A stretch of 28,962 nt of DNA, taken from CAYSAA01 sp964428905 (lineage in GTDB: Bacteria > Atribacterota > Phoenicimicrobiia > Phoenicimicrobiales > Stramentimicrobiaceae). Made by a program: the position numbers and the translations under genes. The notes beneath the pieces were generated by a model. That model worked only from the letters and a program-made list of their open reading frames with translations. It was not told the DNA's origin and did no database searches. The stretch is taken from assembly GCA_964428905.1 (NCBI GenBank), contig CAYSAA010000239.1, forward strand, positions 1 to 28,962, read 5' to 3'. This document shows, piece by piece, positions 17,123-25,302 of the stretch; position 1 is the stretch's first letter; every line of letters begins with the position of its first letter.

Positions 17123-18277
17123 TCACCTATTAAATCTGGATAAGCTAAAAGAATCTAAAGGTATACTACTCTTCCCTTTTAATATTAACTCATTAATTAT
17201 TCTACCCGTAATAGGAGAAAGCGCAATACCGTCTCCTTCATGTCCAGCTGCCATTATAAAACCATCTACACCTTCTACCCTACCTAAAATAGGAAGACCA
17301 TCCTCCGTATAGGGTCTTAGCCCTGCAAAACACCTGATAACAGAAACATTCTTAAACCCTGGAATTAAAGATACAAGATTTCTGGCAATCCATTGCATAC
17401 CGTCATGAGTCACTTTTAAATCAAATCCCACAAATTCCCTTGTGGCACCAATCAAATAATTACCAAAATTAGTACGCTCTACGGTAAGCCCTGCACCATT
17501 ATTTTTTGTGATTTTAGGATCATATTTACAGGCAATATAATCTGAAGTACAAAGAATACCCTGTATGATATTGGGAACCTCTTCCGTAACTAAAATCTGG
17601 CCTCTTCTGGGCTTAATGGGAATATTCAAATTGACCATTGAACCAATTTCCGGAGCATAAACACCGGCTGCATTAATGACAATATTGGTTTGAACCGTAC
17701 CTTTATTTGTTACAACTCCTTCGATACTCTGTCCTTTTTTCTTAATTCCGATAACATTGGTATGGGTAAAGAATTTTGCATTCTTATATCTAGTTGCTGC
17801 CTCTAAAAATCCATAGGAAAGTAAAATTGGATTAACCTGGGCATCAGCAGAGCAAAAAGTGGAACCAGCTATTGTGTCAGATAAGGCAGGTTGTTTATTT
17901 CTGGCTTCAGTTGAATTCAGGAGTTGGACATTCAATCCACTTTTGTTCTGTTCCCGGACAAAATCTTTCATTATTTTATACTGCGTTTGATCCGGTATCA
18001 CAACCATACCACCATTAGATACATATTCAATTTTGTAACCTAGCTCTTCTTCCAGACTTTCAAATATTTCTGCACTTCTAAGTGCCATTTCGAGAAGAAT
18101 TCCAGGTTTTTTCGTCTGAAGAAATATGATACCCTCGCTGGCACCGGAAGTGCCACTGGCAATGGAATTTTTTTCTAATAAGACTACATCAATCTTATTC
18201 TTGGCAAGATGATAAAAAATAGAGGTACCAATTACGCCTCCACCAATAATAACCACATCTGCTTTCTGAATCAGCAT
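17123..18277 (-). CDS. FAD-dependent amino-acid oxidase/dehydrogenase (DAO family)
   Basis: Flavoprotein of the D-amino-acid oxidase (DAO) fold that would oxidise an amine or amino acid to its imine, passing electrons to oxygen or a carrier. The dinucleotide-binding motif VVIIGGGVIGTS is at 8-19, followed by the conserved LLEKNSIASGTSGASEG region, and the C-terminal FAD loop GHEGDGIALSPITGR is at 345-359. CFAGLRPYTEDGLPILG precedes it, as in HcnC, sarcosine oxidase beta, DadA and D-hydroxyproline dehydrogenase relatives. At 384 residues it is full length. SD AAGGA lies about 10 bases before ATG. It is the last gene of the TRAP operon, 37 bases after the racemase-family gene, which supports an amino-acid-like substrate. 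An anaerobe would more likely use it as a dehydrogenase. Exact substrate is undetermined. Confidence 0.85.
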   Translation of the reverse strand: MLIQKADVVIIGGGVIGTSIFYHLAKNKIDVVLLEKNSIASGTSGASEGIIFLQTKKPGILLEMALRSAEIFESLEEELGYKIEYVSNGGMVVIPDQTQYKIMKDFVREQNKSGLNVQLLNSTEARNKQPALSDTIAGSTFCSADAQVNPILLSYGFLEAATRYKNAKFFTHTNVIGIKKKGQSIEGVVTNKGTVQTNIVINAAGVYAPEIGSMVNLNIPIKPRRGQILVTEEVPNIIQGILCTSDYIACKYDPKITKNNGAGLTVERTNFGNYLIGATREFVGFDLKVTHDGMQWIARNLVSLIPGFKNVSVIRCFAGLRPYTEDGLPILGRVEGVDGFIMAAGHEGDGIALSPITGRIINELILKGKSSIPLDSFSLSRFNR

Positions 18278-18314
18278 AAGAAATCAATCCTTCACAACTT
18301 TCTTAACGCATGAT

Positions 18315-19034
18315 TTAATTATAGATAGTTTTAACGAAACCAGAATAAACCCATTGCATCAAAGAACACATATCAAAGATTGGCAAATCCACAATTTTTT
18401 GAATATCATGGGCATAGGGGGACATATTGGTGCATTCCAAAACAATAGCTCCCAGTTCATATTGAGAATGAATTAAATCTTTTGCTGCTTCAATCATTTC
18501 AGCTTTTACTCTATCTCTATCAAAATCAACCAGTTTATTCTCAATAAAAACCTTTTGAAAGTATGGAAAATTTTCCATTCCCATCACGACAAGCGGGATA
18601 TCCTGGATGTTTACACCAGACAGATACTCCCTTGTTAAAGATTTAGAACTTGCGGTTATAACCCCAATTCTTTTTTTTCTATTTAACCATTGATATATCA
18701 AAGGTATCTGTATCAAGCTGGAACTAAAAACAGGGACACTAACACTATTGCTAATTTCTTTTTGATATTTTGCCAGAAATCCACAAGTCGTAGTGATGGC
18801 ATCAACTCCCTGTTTCTCTAAGTTTCTGGCAGCCTTTATTGCCGTTGTTAATACTTCAAAATTGATATGATTAACTACCTTATCCGGAAAAATACCTTTC
18901 ATTACATAATAGATTACTGGAAAAATCCAAGTATTTACATTTCCTATGTCCCCGGGTAGGCGTTGAAATTTGGTGTCCAATTTAATAATGCCAATATATG
19001 GTTTTTTATACTTTTCATGGGAAAATTGATGCAA
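18315..19034 (-). CDS. Asp/Glu/hydantoin racemase-family protein
   Basis: The two-cysteine racemase fold is recognisable: Cys84 in AITTTCGFLAKYQ and Cys201 in IVLECTNMSPYA, each at the end of a hydrophobic strand, the positions of the acid/base pair in cofactor-independent aspartate/glutamate/hydantoin racemases. GVITASSKSLTREYL at about 124-138 is also typical. The protein has 239 residues, normal for the family. The start is TTG at 19034 with AGGA about 9-10 bases upstream; no ATG is better placed. It follows the TRAP permease after 23 bases and precedes the oxidase. In that setting it may interconvert enantiomers of the imported compound (inference). Maleate isomerase or a decarboxylase of the same fold is also possible. 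Confidence 0.8.
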   Translation of the reverse strand: MHQFSHEKYKKPYIGIIKLDTKFQRLPGDIGNVNTWIFPVIYYVMKGIFPDKVVNHINFEVLTTAIKAARNLEKQGVDAITTTCGFLAKYQKEISNSVSVPVFSSSLIQIPLIYQWLNRKKRIGVITASSKSLTREYLSGVNIQDIPLVVMGMENFPYFQKVFIENKLVDFDRDRVKAEMIEAAKDLIHSQYELGAIVLECTNMSPYAHDIQKIVDLPIFDMCSLMQWVYSGFVKTIYN

Positions 19035-19057
19035 TGCTTCTATTCCTATTTGCCTGT

Positions 19058-20974
19058 TTAATTATTGTTAAGTTTTTTTTCTAAGATCACTTTTTTATTC
19101 TTGCTTACATTATAATGGTTAAAAGTCCAATTTACTAAAACAGCAATTACTAAGACAGCAGCCAGAATTGTGTCATAAAAAGAGGGTATAATATTGATGA
19201 ATATTAAAAGCATACCTATCAAAATAATGAAAGCTCGTTGCCAGTATTTTAGTCGCCCAAAGAAATAATTAGACAAACCGGCCGCCAGAAAGTAAGTTGA
19301 AAAAAGTAGTAGTACAAAGACAGTAAATATTTCTATAACCGGCCCTTGCATTAATAAAGCACCATTATAAATAAAAAGGTAAGGAACTAAAAATCCAACA
19401 AGGGCTAATTTCAAAGCCTCGTAACCTGTTTTTAGAGGTTCAGATCCCGCAATTGCCGCTCCGCAATACGCCGCAATGCAAACCGGCGGTGTTACACTGG
19501 CAAGAATAGCAAAATAAAATACAAACAAATGGGAAGCCAGTAAATCACAACCTATTGCCAATAATGCAGGACCACCAATAGTAATAGCAATGATATAGGC
19601 AGGTGTACAGGGTAAACCCATTCCCAAAACTAAAGAAGTGATCATGATTAGTACCAGTGCGGGAAACAAATACCCTCCTGACCAATTAGTAATAACAGCA
19701 GCAATACCCAGCCCTAAACCGGTGTGTGTAACGATTGATACAACCATTCCTGCTCCTGCACAGGCTAAAGCAATCATAATCATATTCTTCCCAGCTAGTT
19801 TTAAAGTGTCCCAAAGTCTACGGGGAGTCATCATGGTATCTCTTTTTAAAAAGCTGATAAAAAAAGAAATTATTATGGCAACAGAGGCTGCCATAAATGG
19901 TGAATATCCTGATAGTAACATAGAGACCAATCCGACTAAGGGTATTAGCAGATAGATATCCTTTATTAAATCCTTTAAAGGTAAAAGTTGATCTTTGGTT
20001 AATCCAACTAAATTATCCCTGATAGCAGTAAAATGAACGCGCATACCTATACTTATAAAATATAGTACTGCTCCTAAGGCAGCTGCAACAATGATCTTTA
20101 CATAAGAGATACCGGTTATTTCCGACATGACAAATGCACCCGCACCCATAACAGGGGGCATAAGCATTCCACCTGTAGAAGCCGCTGCTTCTACTGCCCC
20201 GGCAAATTGTTTTTTATAACCCATCTTTTTCATTAATGGTATTGTAAAAGTACCAGTAGCATAGACGTTAGCTGCCGCAACTCCACTAATAGAGCCAAAT
20301 AAACCACTACTGATTACTGCAATTTGAGCCGGGCCTCCGGGTCTTGTTCCTGCAATTCGAGAAGCAATATTGGTAAAAAATTCCCCAGTACGGGTACTCT
20401 CCATAAAAGCACCAAAAATAACAAAAAGTGCCACAAAAGTAGCTGAAACTCCAGTTATTGAACCATAGATACCTTCTTCTGTGAATAAATACTGCATTTC
20501 AATTATTTCGGCTAAAGGTGTCGGTTTATTGAAAAAAACTCCAGGAAGATTTGGTGCAATCAATAAGTAAACAAAAAATAACCCAACAAGGATAGACATT
20601 GCTGGCACTACTGCCCTTCGAATAGCTTCTAATAACAAAATTATATTTAGCAGGCCTAAAACCAATTCAATAGTAAGTACTGGGTCTATAAATTGAAGTC
20701 GATAAGTTAGTCTCTCATCAGAAAGCATAATAAACAAGGGCGGAAAAATCGCTAAAAGGGCAAATATACCATCAAAGACAGTGATTCGATCTTTTGGAGA
20801 TTTACTACTGGCAGGGAAAAGAATAAAGGCAATTGGTAAAAGAAAGAACAGGTGAATTCCTCTTTGAAAACGAGGTTGCATGATTCCCAAGAAAGCTGTA
20901 TATAGTTGAAAAATTGAAATTGTAACCAACCATCCCCCGATAATCCAATTTTGAAAACCTTTAATCTCTCTCAT
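19058..20974 (-). CDS. TRAP transporter fused permease (DctQM type)
   Basis: Integral membrane permease of a tripartite ATP-independent periplasmic (TRAP) transporter of the TAXI class, using an ion gradient to import an organic acid or amino-acid-like solute. At 638 residues it joins the small (4-helix) and large (12-helix) subunits. Family segments include GSISGVAAANVYATGTFTIPLMKKMGY with AAASTGGMLMPPVMGAGAFVMSE (about 228-284) and VLGMGLPCTPAYIIAITIGGPAL (about 455-477). The C-terminus is charged (NVSKNKKVILEKKL). The SD is weak (GAGAG). It lies downstream of the binding-protein gene across a 134-base gap that carries a long hairpin, and directly upstream of the racemase-family and oxidase genes. 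Substrate cannot be read from the permease. Confidence 0.92.
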   Translation of the reverse strand: MREIKGFQNWIIGGWLVTISIFQLYTAFLGIMQPRFQRGIHLFFLLPIAFILFPASSKSPKDRITVFDGIFALLAIFPPLFIMLSDERLTYRLQFIDPVLTIELVLGLLNIILLLEAIRRAVVPAMSILVGLFFVYLLIAPNLPGVFFNKPTPLAEIIEMQYLFTEEGIYGSITGVSATFVALFVIFGAFMESTRTGEFFTNIASRIAGTRPGGPAQIAVISSGLFGSISGVAAANVYATGTFTIPLMKKMGYKKQFAGAVEAAASTGGMLMPPVMGAGAFVMSEITGISYVKIIVAAALGAVLYFISIGMRVHFTAIRDNLVGLTKDQLLPLKDLIKDIYLLIPLVGLVSMLLSGYSPFMAASVAIIISFFISFLKRDTMMTPRRLWDTLKLAGKNMIMIALACAGAGMVVSIVTHTGLGLGIAAVITNWSGGYLFPALVLIMITSLVLGMGLPCTPAYIIAITIGGPALLAIGCDLLASHLFVFYFAILASVTPPVCIAAYCGAAIAGSEPLKTGYEALKLALVGFLVPYLFIYNGALLMQGPVIEIFTVFVLLLFSTYFLAAGLSNYFFGRLKYWQRAFIILIGMLLIFINIIPSFYDTILAAVLVIAVLVNWTFNHYNVSKNKKVILEKKLNNN

Positions 20975-21013
20975 TCTTGACTCTCTTTCTTAATTGATTC
21001 ACCCACTTGTATA

Positions 21014-21061
21014 ATTGATATATGGCTTTCACTTTTTTATTAGTGAAAGCCATATATCAAT
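21014..21061. repeat. 20-bp perfect hairpin between TAXI receptor and permease genes
   Basis: Arms 21014-21033 and 21042-21061 are perfectly complementary with an 8-base loop; the core is GGCTTTCAC/GTGAAAGCC. On the coding (minus) strand no T run follows, so it is not a full terminator in that direction. On the + strand it is followed by TATTTTATTTTT-like sequence. Placement after a binding-protein gene fits an mRNA-stabilising or partial-termination element that raises receptor over permease expression, as described for binding-protein operons. Confidence 0.85.
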
Positions 21062-21108
21062 ATTTTATTTTTAAAATTGCAGCCAAATACTCTCTTTCAT
21101 TGCTTGGT

Positions 21109-22146
21109 TCAATTCATATATCCTGCTGCTTCATAATACTTTTCGGCCCCAGGATGCAAGGGAATCGCTACATTTTTCCAGCCATCTTCAGGTATAAAAT
21201 ATTTATTTGTTTTATCAATTTGATATACTTGCTCAATGTTTTCATCAAAGATTTTTAAAATGGCATAAACCACTTCATCCGGTACGTCCTTGTTAACCAA
21301 TAACTCTCCGGCAGTCACAACGGCCGGTGCGTCTTTTTCCTGCCCCTTATAGGTATTGGCTGGAATTACACATAATCCCGACTCTCTGGCAACTGTTCCT
21401 AATTCTTCATGGCAATAATCAATTAATTCATCCGAAGCTGCCAGTATCATTGTATCTCTTCCTACTGTCATTTCTGTAACAGCAGCAGCAGGAATTGATA
21501 AATGTGTAAATACAAAATCTACATGGCGATCCTGATATAAACTGATCATATCTGCATAAACAGCATGAAAAACTTTTCCTCCTGCTTCTTCGACATCATC
21601 CAGGGAAATACCATAAAAATCAAAAATTGTTTCGATAATAGGCAAATCTGATGTTCCTTTCATTGGAGCAGCAACCTTTACACCTTTACCATCCTTGACC
21701 ATCTGCATCAGTTCTTCAATCGTCTCAAAACCTTGATTTTTCGCTGCTACAAAATGAATATTATATATCCCAAATATAGCACCTATAGAACGAACATCAG
21801 GATACGCTTCCTCATATAATGGTCCCGTGCCATCAAAAGCTGCTTTGTCAACAAAGGTAATCCCCCATCCCAGATCATCTTTATGTGTGGCAACCCTCAC
21901 CGGGTTTACCAATCCTCCACCAGGAACAACCTTGATAGTAATTTTCGGTTCATTTTCATTAATTAATTGGGCAAGACCACCTGCTTGAGTGTACCAACCG
22001 CCTCCGACCCCACCGGCAACCCAAGTTAAAGTAACTGCATCAAAATCCATTCCGATTTCACTTGCTAGAACAGGGAAACCCAAAAAGATACTAAAAACGA
22101 ACATTATTAAAAATAAATATAACCCTTTACTAAAATTATTATTCAT
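21109..22146 (-). CDS. TRAP transporter solute receptor, TAXI family
   Basis: Extracytoplasmic binding protein that delivers the solute to the TRAP permease encoded next. Residues 1-29 form a signal peptide (hydrophobic core LYLFLIMFVFSIFLGF, cleavage probably after LAS). The mature start LTWVAGGVGGGWYTQAGGLAQLIN is a TAXI hallmark, followed by VVPGGGLVNPVRVATHKDDLGWG. The C-terminal section contains IPLHPGAEKYYEAAGY, another typical closing motif. At 345 residues the length is normal. SD GGAGG lies 8 bases before ATG. It is the first gene of the unit receptor-permease-racemase-oxidase and is separated from dapB by a likely terminator. TAXI receptors are known for glutamate/glutamine-like or other organic solutes; the substrate here is not determinable. 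Confidence 0.92.
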   Translation of the reverse strand: MNNNFSKGLYLFLIMFVFSIFLGFPVLASEIGMDFDAVTLTWVAGGVGGGWYTQAGGLAQLINENEPKITIKVVPGGGLVNPVRVATHKDDLGWGITFVDKAAFDGTGPLYEEAYPDVRSIGAIFGIYNIHFVAAKNQGFETIEELMQMVKDGKGVKVAAPMKGTSDLPIIETIFDFYGISLDDVEEAGGKVFHAVYADMISLYQDRHVDFVFTHLSIPAAAVTEMTVGRDTMILAASDELIDYCHEELGTVARESGLCVIPANTYKGQEKDAPAVVTAGELLVNKDVPDEVVYAILKIFDENIEQVYQIDKTNKYFIPEDGWKNVAIPLHPGAEKYYEAAGYMN

Positions 22147-22236
22147 TACATATTTCCTCCTTAATTATAATTTTAAAAAACAGTCTTCTATAACATAATA
22201 AACTTACCACCCCCCATTAGCATAAACGATAATAAT

Positions 22237-22268
22237 AAAAAAAGTTAGTATCTGGTTACCATTTACTA
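22237..22268 (-). terminator. Probable terminator after dapB
   Basis: On the minus strand TAGTA and TACTA close a stem, then a 2x2 internal loop, then TGG/CCA around a three-base loop, with seven T residues at 22237-22243 just after. The stem is weak, but its position directly after the last lysine gene is right. Confidence 0.45.
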
Positions 22269-22275
22269 GTAGAAG

Positions 22276-23076
22276 TTATAAGTTTAACACCTCTCTCATT
22301 GAAAATAATCCCTTTTGATGGTCTAAAACAAAATGAATTGCTCTAACTGTTCCCTGGGCAAAGGCTTCTCTACTATAAGCTTTATGAGTAAGTTCCAGTC
22401 TTTCCCCGGTTGAATTAAAAATAACAGTATGTTCTCCATTAATATTACCGGCTCTGACAGCGTGAATGCCAATCTCGCCTTTTTTTCTTTGACCAATATT
22501 ACCATAACGCCCATAGACTGCCATCTTTTCTAAATCAACATGCTTCTCCTGGGTAATAATTTCAGCAATTTTTTTAGCAGTTCCACTGGGGGCATCCTTT
22601 TTGTAACGATGATGGGTTTCAATGATTTCAACATCATATTGATCATCCAATATACCAGAAACCTTCCTGACTAATTCAAACAACAGGTTAACCCCTAATG
22701 CCATATTGGGAGACAAAACTATAGGAATATATCGGGCTGCATCCTCAACCTGTATAGTCTGAGCATTAGAAAAACCTGTTGTTCCGATAACCATTGCTCT
22801 CTTATGTTTTACACAAGTCTTCAGATGTTCCAGGGTTGCCTCCGGATTAGTAAAGTCTACAACAGTATCACATTGGTTAATGACAGCTTCTAAATCTGCT
22901 TGTACTATGATATTAATTTCTCCTATACCCATAATAGTTCCCCAATCTCTTCCTAAGGCAGAATGACCTGGCGCCTCTATAATTCCAACCAGCTGAAGAT
23001 TTTCATCCTGATTAATTTGAGAGGCAACCAATGATGCCATTTTACCGCATCCGCCACAGACACAGACCTGATTCAT
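22276..23076 (-). CDS. dapB: 4-hydroxy-tetrahydrodipicolinate reductase
   Basis: NAD(P)H-dependent reductase that converts hydroxy-tetrahydrodipicolinate to tetrahydrodipicolinate, the substrate of DapL encoded upstream. The N-terminal nucleotide loop is CGGCGKMAS (7-15), a variant of the usual GxxGRMG, and Glu33 in GIIEAPGHS sits where cofactor choice is set. The catalytic block ETHHRYKKDAPSGTA (153-167) has the paired histidines, Lys160 and the DAPSGT substrate loop. SPNMALGVN (122-130) is the conserved core. The protein is 266 residues, normal length. SD GGGAGGG overlaps the dapA stop region, leaving only 3 bases between genes, which points to coupled translation. Last gene of the lysine operon. 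Confidence 0.96.
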   Translation of the reverse strand: MNQVCVCGGCGKMASLVASQINQDENLQLVGIIEAPGHSALGRDWGTIMGIGEINIIVQADLEAVINQCDTVVDFTNPEATLEHLKTCVKHKRAMVIGTTGFSNAQTIQVEDAARYIPIVLSPNMALGVNLLFELVRKVSGILDDQYDVEIIETHHRYKKDAPSGTAKKIAEIITQEKHVDLEKMAVYGRYGNIGQRKKGEIGIHAVRAGNINGEHTVIFNSTGERLELTHKAYSREAFAQGTVRAIHFVLDHQKGLFSMREVLNL

Positions 23077-23079
23077 AAT

Positions 23080-23964
23080 TTAACCCTCCCATAACCCAAA
23101 TCTTTTTAAATCATTTTTTAATTGCCTTAAATGATTTTCTTCCATATCAACCATTGGTAAACGCAATTTTCCTGCCGGTAAGCCCATCAAGCGAGCAGCT
23201 GTTTTAACAGGGATTGGATTAGTTTCGTAGAACATAGACCGACTTAAGGGATAAATTACTTCCATAAACAGTTCTTGAGCCTCTTGATAGTGACCTTTTT
23301 GGAATTCCTCGACCATCAAAGAAACCTTGTCTGGGATTATATTTGCTACTACTGAAATAACTCCTTTCCCTCCAATGGACAGAACAGGAAGAAGAATCTT
23401 ATCATCTCCGGATAGAAGTATGAGTTTTTTACTACATAGATACATAATTTCGGTCATTTGTTCCAGATTACCACTGGCTTCTTTCACAGCTGCAATATTT
23501 TTCAACTCCGCTAACTCTGCCAAGGTTGAAGGTAATAAGTTAACACCTGAACGGGAAGGGACATTATATACAACCGCTGGGATATCAACTTTTTCAACAA
23601 TAGTCTTAAAATGCATATAGAGTCCTTTTTGGGTAGGCTTATTATAATATGGCATAACCAGCAATACAGCATCTGCTCCTATATCCTTAGCACTTGAGGT
23701 GAGATCAATGGCTTCTTCAGTAGAGTTAGAACCGGTACCTGCTACCACCGGAATCCTTCCGGCAACTGCTTTTACAGTCAATTCTATTACCTTTTTATGC
23801 TCCTCATGGCTTAGAGTAGGAGATTCTCCCGTAGTTCCGCATGGAACAATGGCATTAGTCCCGTTTGTAATATGAAATTCAACCAGTTTCTTTATGCCCT
23901 GTTCATCAATCCGATTATTTTCATCAAAGGGTGTAATTAGAGCAACGAGTGAACCACTAAACAT
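23080..23964 (-). CDS. dapA: 4-hydroxy-tetrahydrodipicolinate synthase
   Basis: Class I aldolase-type enzyme that condenses pyruvate with aspartate semialdehyde, the first committed step to diaminopimelate and lysine. The Schiff-base lysine is Lys161 in AAVKEASGN, with Tyr133 and Arg138 in YNVPSRSG and Thr44/Thr45 in PCGTTGESPT, the same numbering as in the E. coli enzyme. The length of 294 residues is standard for a (beta/alpha)8 barrel member. The start ATG is preceded by a full AAGGAGGA site 8 bases away. It lies between lysC (71 bases upstream) and dapB. Other members of the NAL family (for example N-acetylneuraminate lyase) are made unlikely by the operon. Confidence 0.97.
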   Translation of the reverse strand: MFSGSLVALITPFDENNRIDEQGIKKLVEFHITNGTNAIVPCGTTGESPTLSHEEHKKVIELTVKAVAGRIPVVAGTGSNSTEEAIDLTSSAKDIGADAVLLVMPYYNKPTQKGLYMHFKTIVEKVDIPAVVYNVPSRSGVNLLPSTLAELAELKNIAAVKEASGNLEQMTEIMYLCSKKLILLSGDDKILLPVLSIGGKGVISVVANIIPDKVSLMVEEFQKGHYQEAQELFMEVIYPLSRSMFYETNPIPVKTAARLMGLPAGKLRLPMVDMEENHLRQLKNDLKRFGLWEG

Positions 23965-24035
23965 TTTATTAATCCTCCTTTTCTAAAATTATCTAATTTT
24001 ATATCAAGAATCATCTAGGATCTACTTAGTACAAA

Positions 24036-25274
24036 TTACCTAATAATGCCTATTTCGCCAAGCGAATTACTTACTAATTGATAGACAATGTCTTTATTAT
24101 GCCAGGCAACAAAAATTAATATATCAGTTTTTATAGTTGTCATCTCCAGAATGTTGATGTTATTCTCTGCTAATGGCCTAGTAATTTTCTCGATGATTCC
24201 CGGTGTCTCAATGAAGTTTCTACTGCTTACTACAATAAGGGCAATATCTTTTTTAGATGTAACTGATTTTAATTTTGTATTCTTTAATATAGATGGATGC
24301 ACTAAATCATAAGCCTTTTTACAATACTTTTCAGACACATAAATACCAATATACTGAAGCCCCATGGCTATGCTCTGTATACTAATTTTGTGTTTTGCCA
24401 ACGGTGAAATGATTTCTCTTAAAAGGCCAGGGGTTTCTAATATTTGCGTGCCTATGATGGTTATTAAACAAAGTTTTTCTTGAAAAACATTGATTTTACT
24501 GGAAAAACTGCCTTCTATTTCTGTTCCGGGAGAATCTAAATCTCCATTTTGAAAATGAATTATTTTGGCTTTCATTTTACTTTCTTTATATTTTAATGCT
24601 CTAGGATGTAACACTTGAGCACCACCTTCTGCCAAAATTCCCATCTCTTCCACACTTATTCTGGGAAGTGTTTCTACTTTTTTAATTAGCCGGGGATCAG
24701 CAGAAGATACGCCAACAGCATCTGTAACAATAATTACTTCATCAGCATGGAGAAAATTAGCCAGGGCAAAGGCTGTAATATCACTTCCTCCTCGGCCCAG
24801 AGAAGTAATGCTTCCATCTTGATGATTTCTTCCTAAAAAACCACAAATAACCGGAATAACATGTTGTTCTAATAATGGTTCTAAATATCGGCGACATTGT
24901 GTCTTACTCTGTTCAGAAAGAATGTCTGCTTCCAGGTAGTCCGAATCACTAATAATGGGAAAATCTTCCTTGGAAGGATCAAACACGACTGCTTTCATAC
25001 CATTTGCTTTTAGGGAAGAGGCAAATAATTGGGCACTCATCCTTTCGCCAAAAGATATAAAATCAGCATAATCTCTCTTTTCAAAACTTGATTTAGTTGA
25101 ATCGGAAAGTAAAGCAATGAGGTGATCGGTAGTATCACCCATTGCTGATACTACCACTGAAATTTCACTACCTTCACTGGCTTTCTTAACAACCGATTTA
25201 ACCGCTTCACTAATTCTTTCCGGGTTTTGAATACTTGTTCCACCAAATTTAACAACTAATCTGATTATAATCAC
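24036..25274 (-). CDS. lysC: Aspartate kinase with C-terminal ACT domains
   Basis: Phosphorylates aspartate to open the aspartate-family pathway. The kinase domain carries VVKFGGTS (7-14), ISFGERMSAQLFA and GRGGSDITAFALA. The last 140 residues or so contain two ACT-type units (IIGTQILETPGLLREIISPLAKHKI and VVSSRNFIETPGIIEKITRPLAENNI), the usual site of feedback inhibition by lysine or threonine. At 412 residues it matches the monofunctional class. Start choice is unclear: the only canonical codon is GTG at 25274, which overlaps its own AGAGGAG site. The family N-terminus (MRLVVKFGG-like) would instead begin at an ATC codon at 25265, 8 bases from that site. Its gene lies 28 bases after dapL. 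Confidence 0.93.
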   Translation of the reverse strand: MIIIRLVVKFGGTSIQNPERISEAVKSVVKKASEGSEISVVVSAMGDTTDHLIALLSDSTKSSFEKRDYADFISFGERMSAQLFASSLKANGMKAVVFDPSKEDFPIISDSDYLEADILSEQSKTQCRRYLEPLLEQHVIPVICGFLGRNHQDGSITSLGRGGSDITAFALANFLHADEVIIVTDAVGVSSADPRLIKKVETLPRISVEEMGILAEGGAQVLHPRALKYKESKMKAKIIHFQNGDLDSPGTEIEGSFSSKINVFQEKLCLITIIGTQILETPGLLREIISPLAKHKISIQSIAMGLQYIGIYVSEKYCKKAYDLVHPSILKNTKLKSVTSKKDIALIVVSSRNFIETPGIIEKITRPLAENNINILEMTTIKTDILIFVAWHNKDIVYQLVSNSLGEIGIIR

Positions 25275-25302
25275 TCCTCTAGGTAATTTTTTAAATCTAA
25301 AA

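Noticed and set aside
22164..22169. TATAAT on the minus strand in front of the TAXI receptor gene
   Set aside because: It lies directly against the SD (22155-22160), leaving no room for a leader containing that SD, and has no -35.
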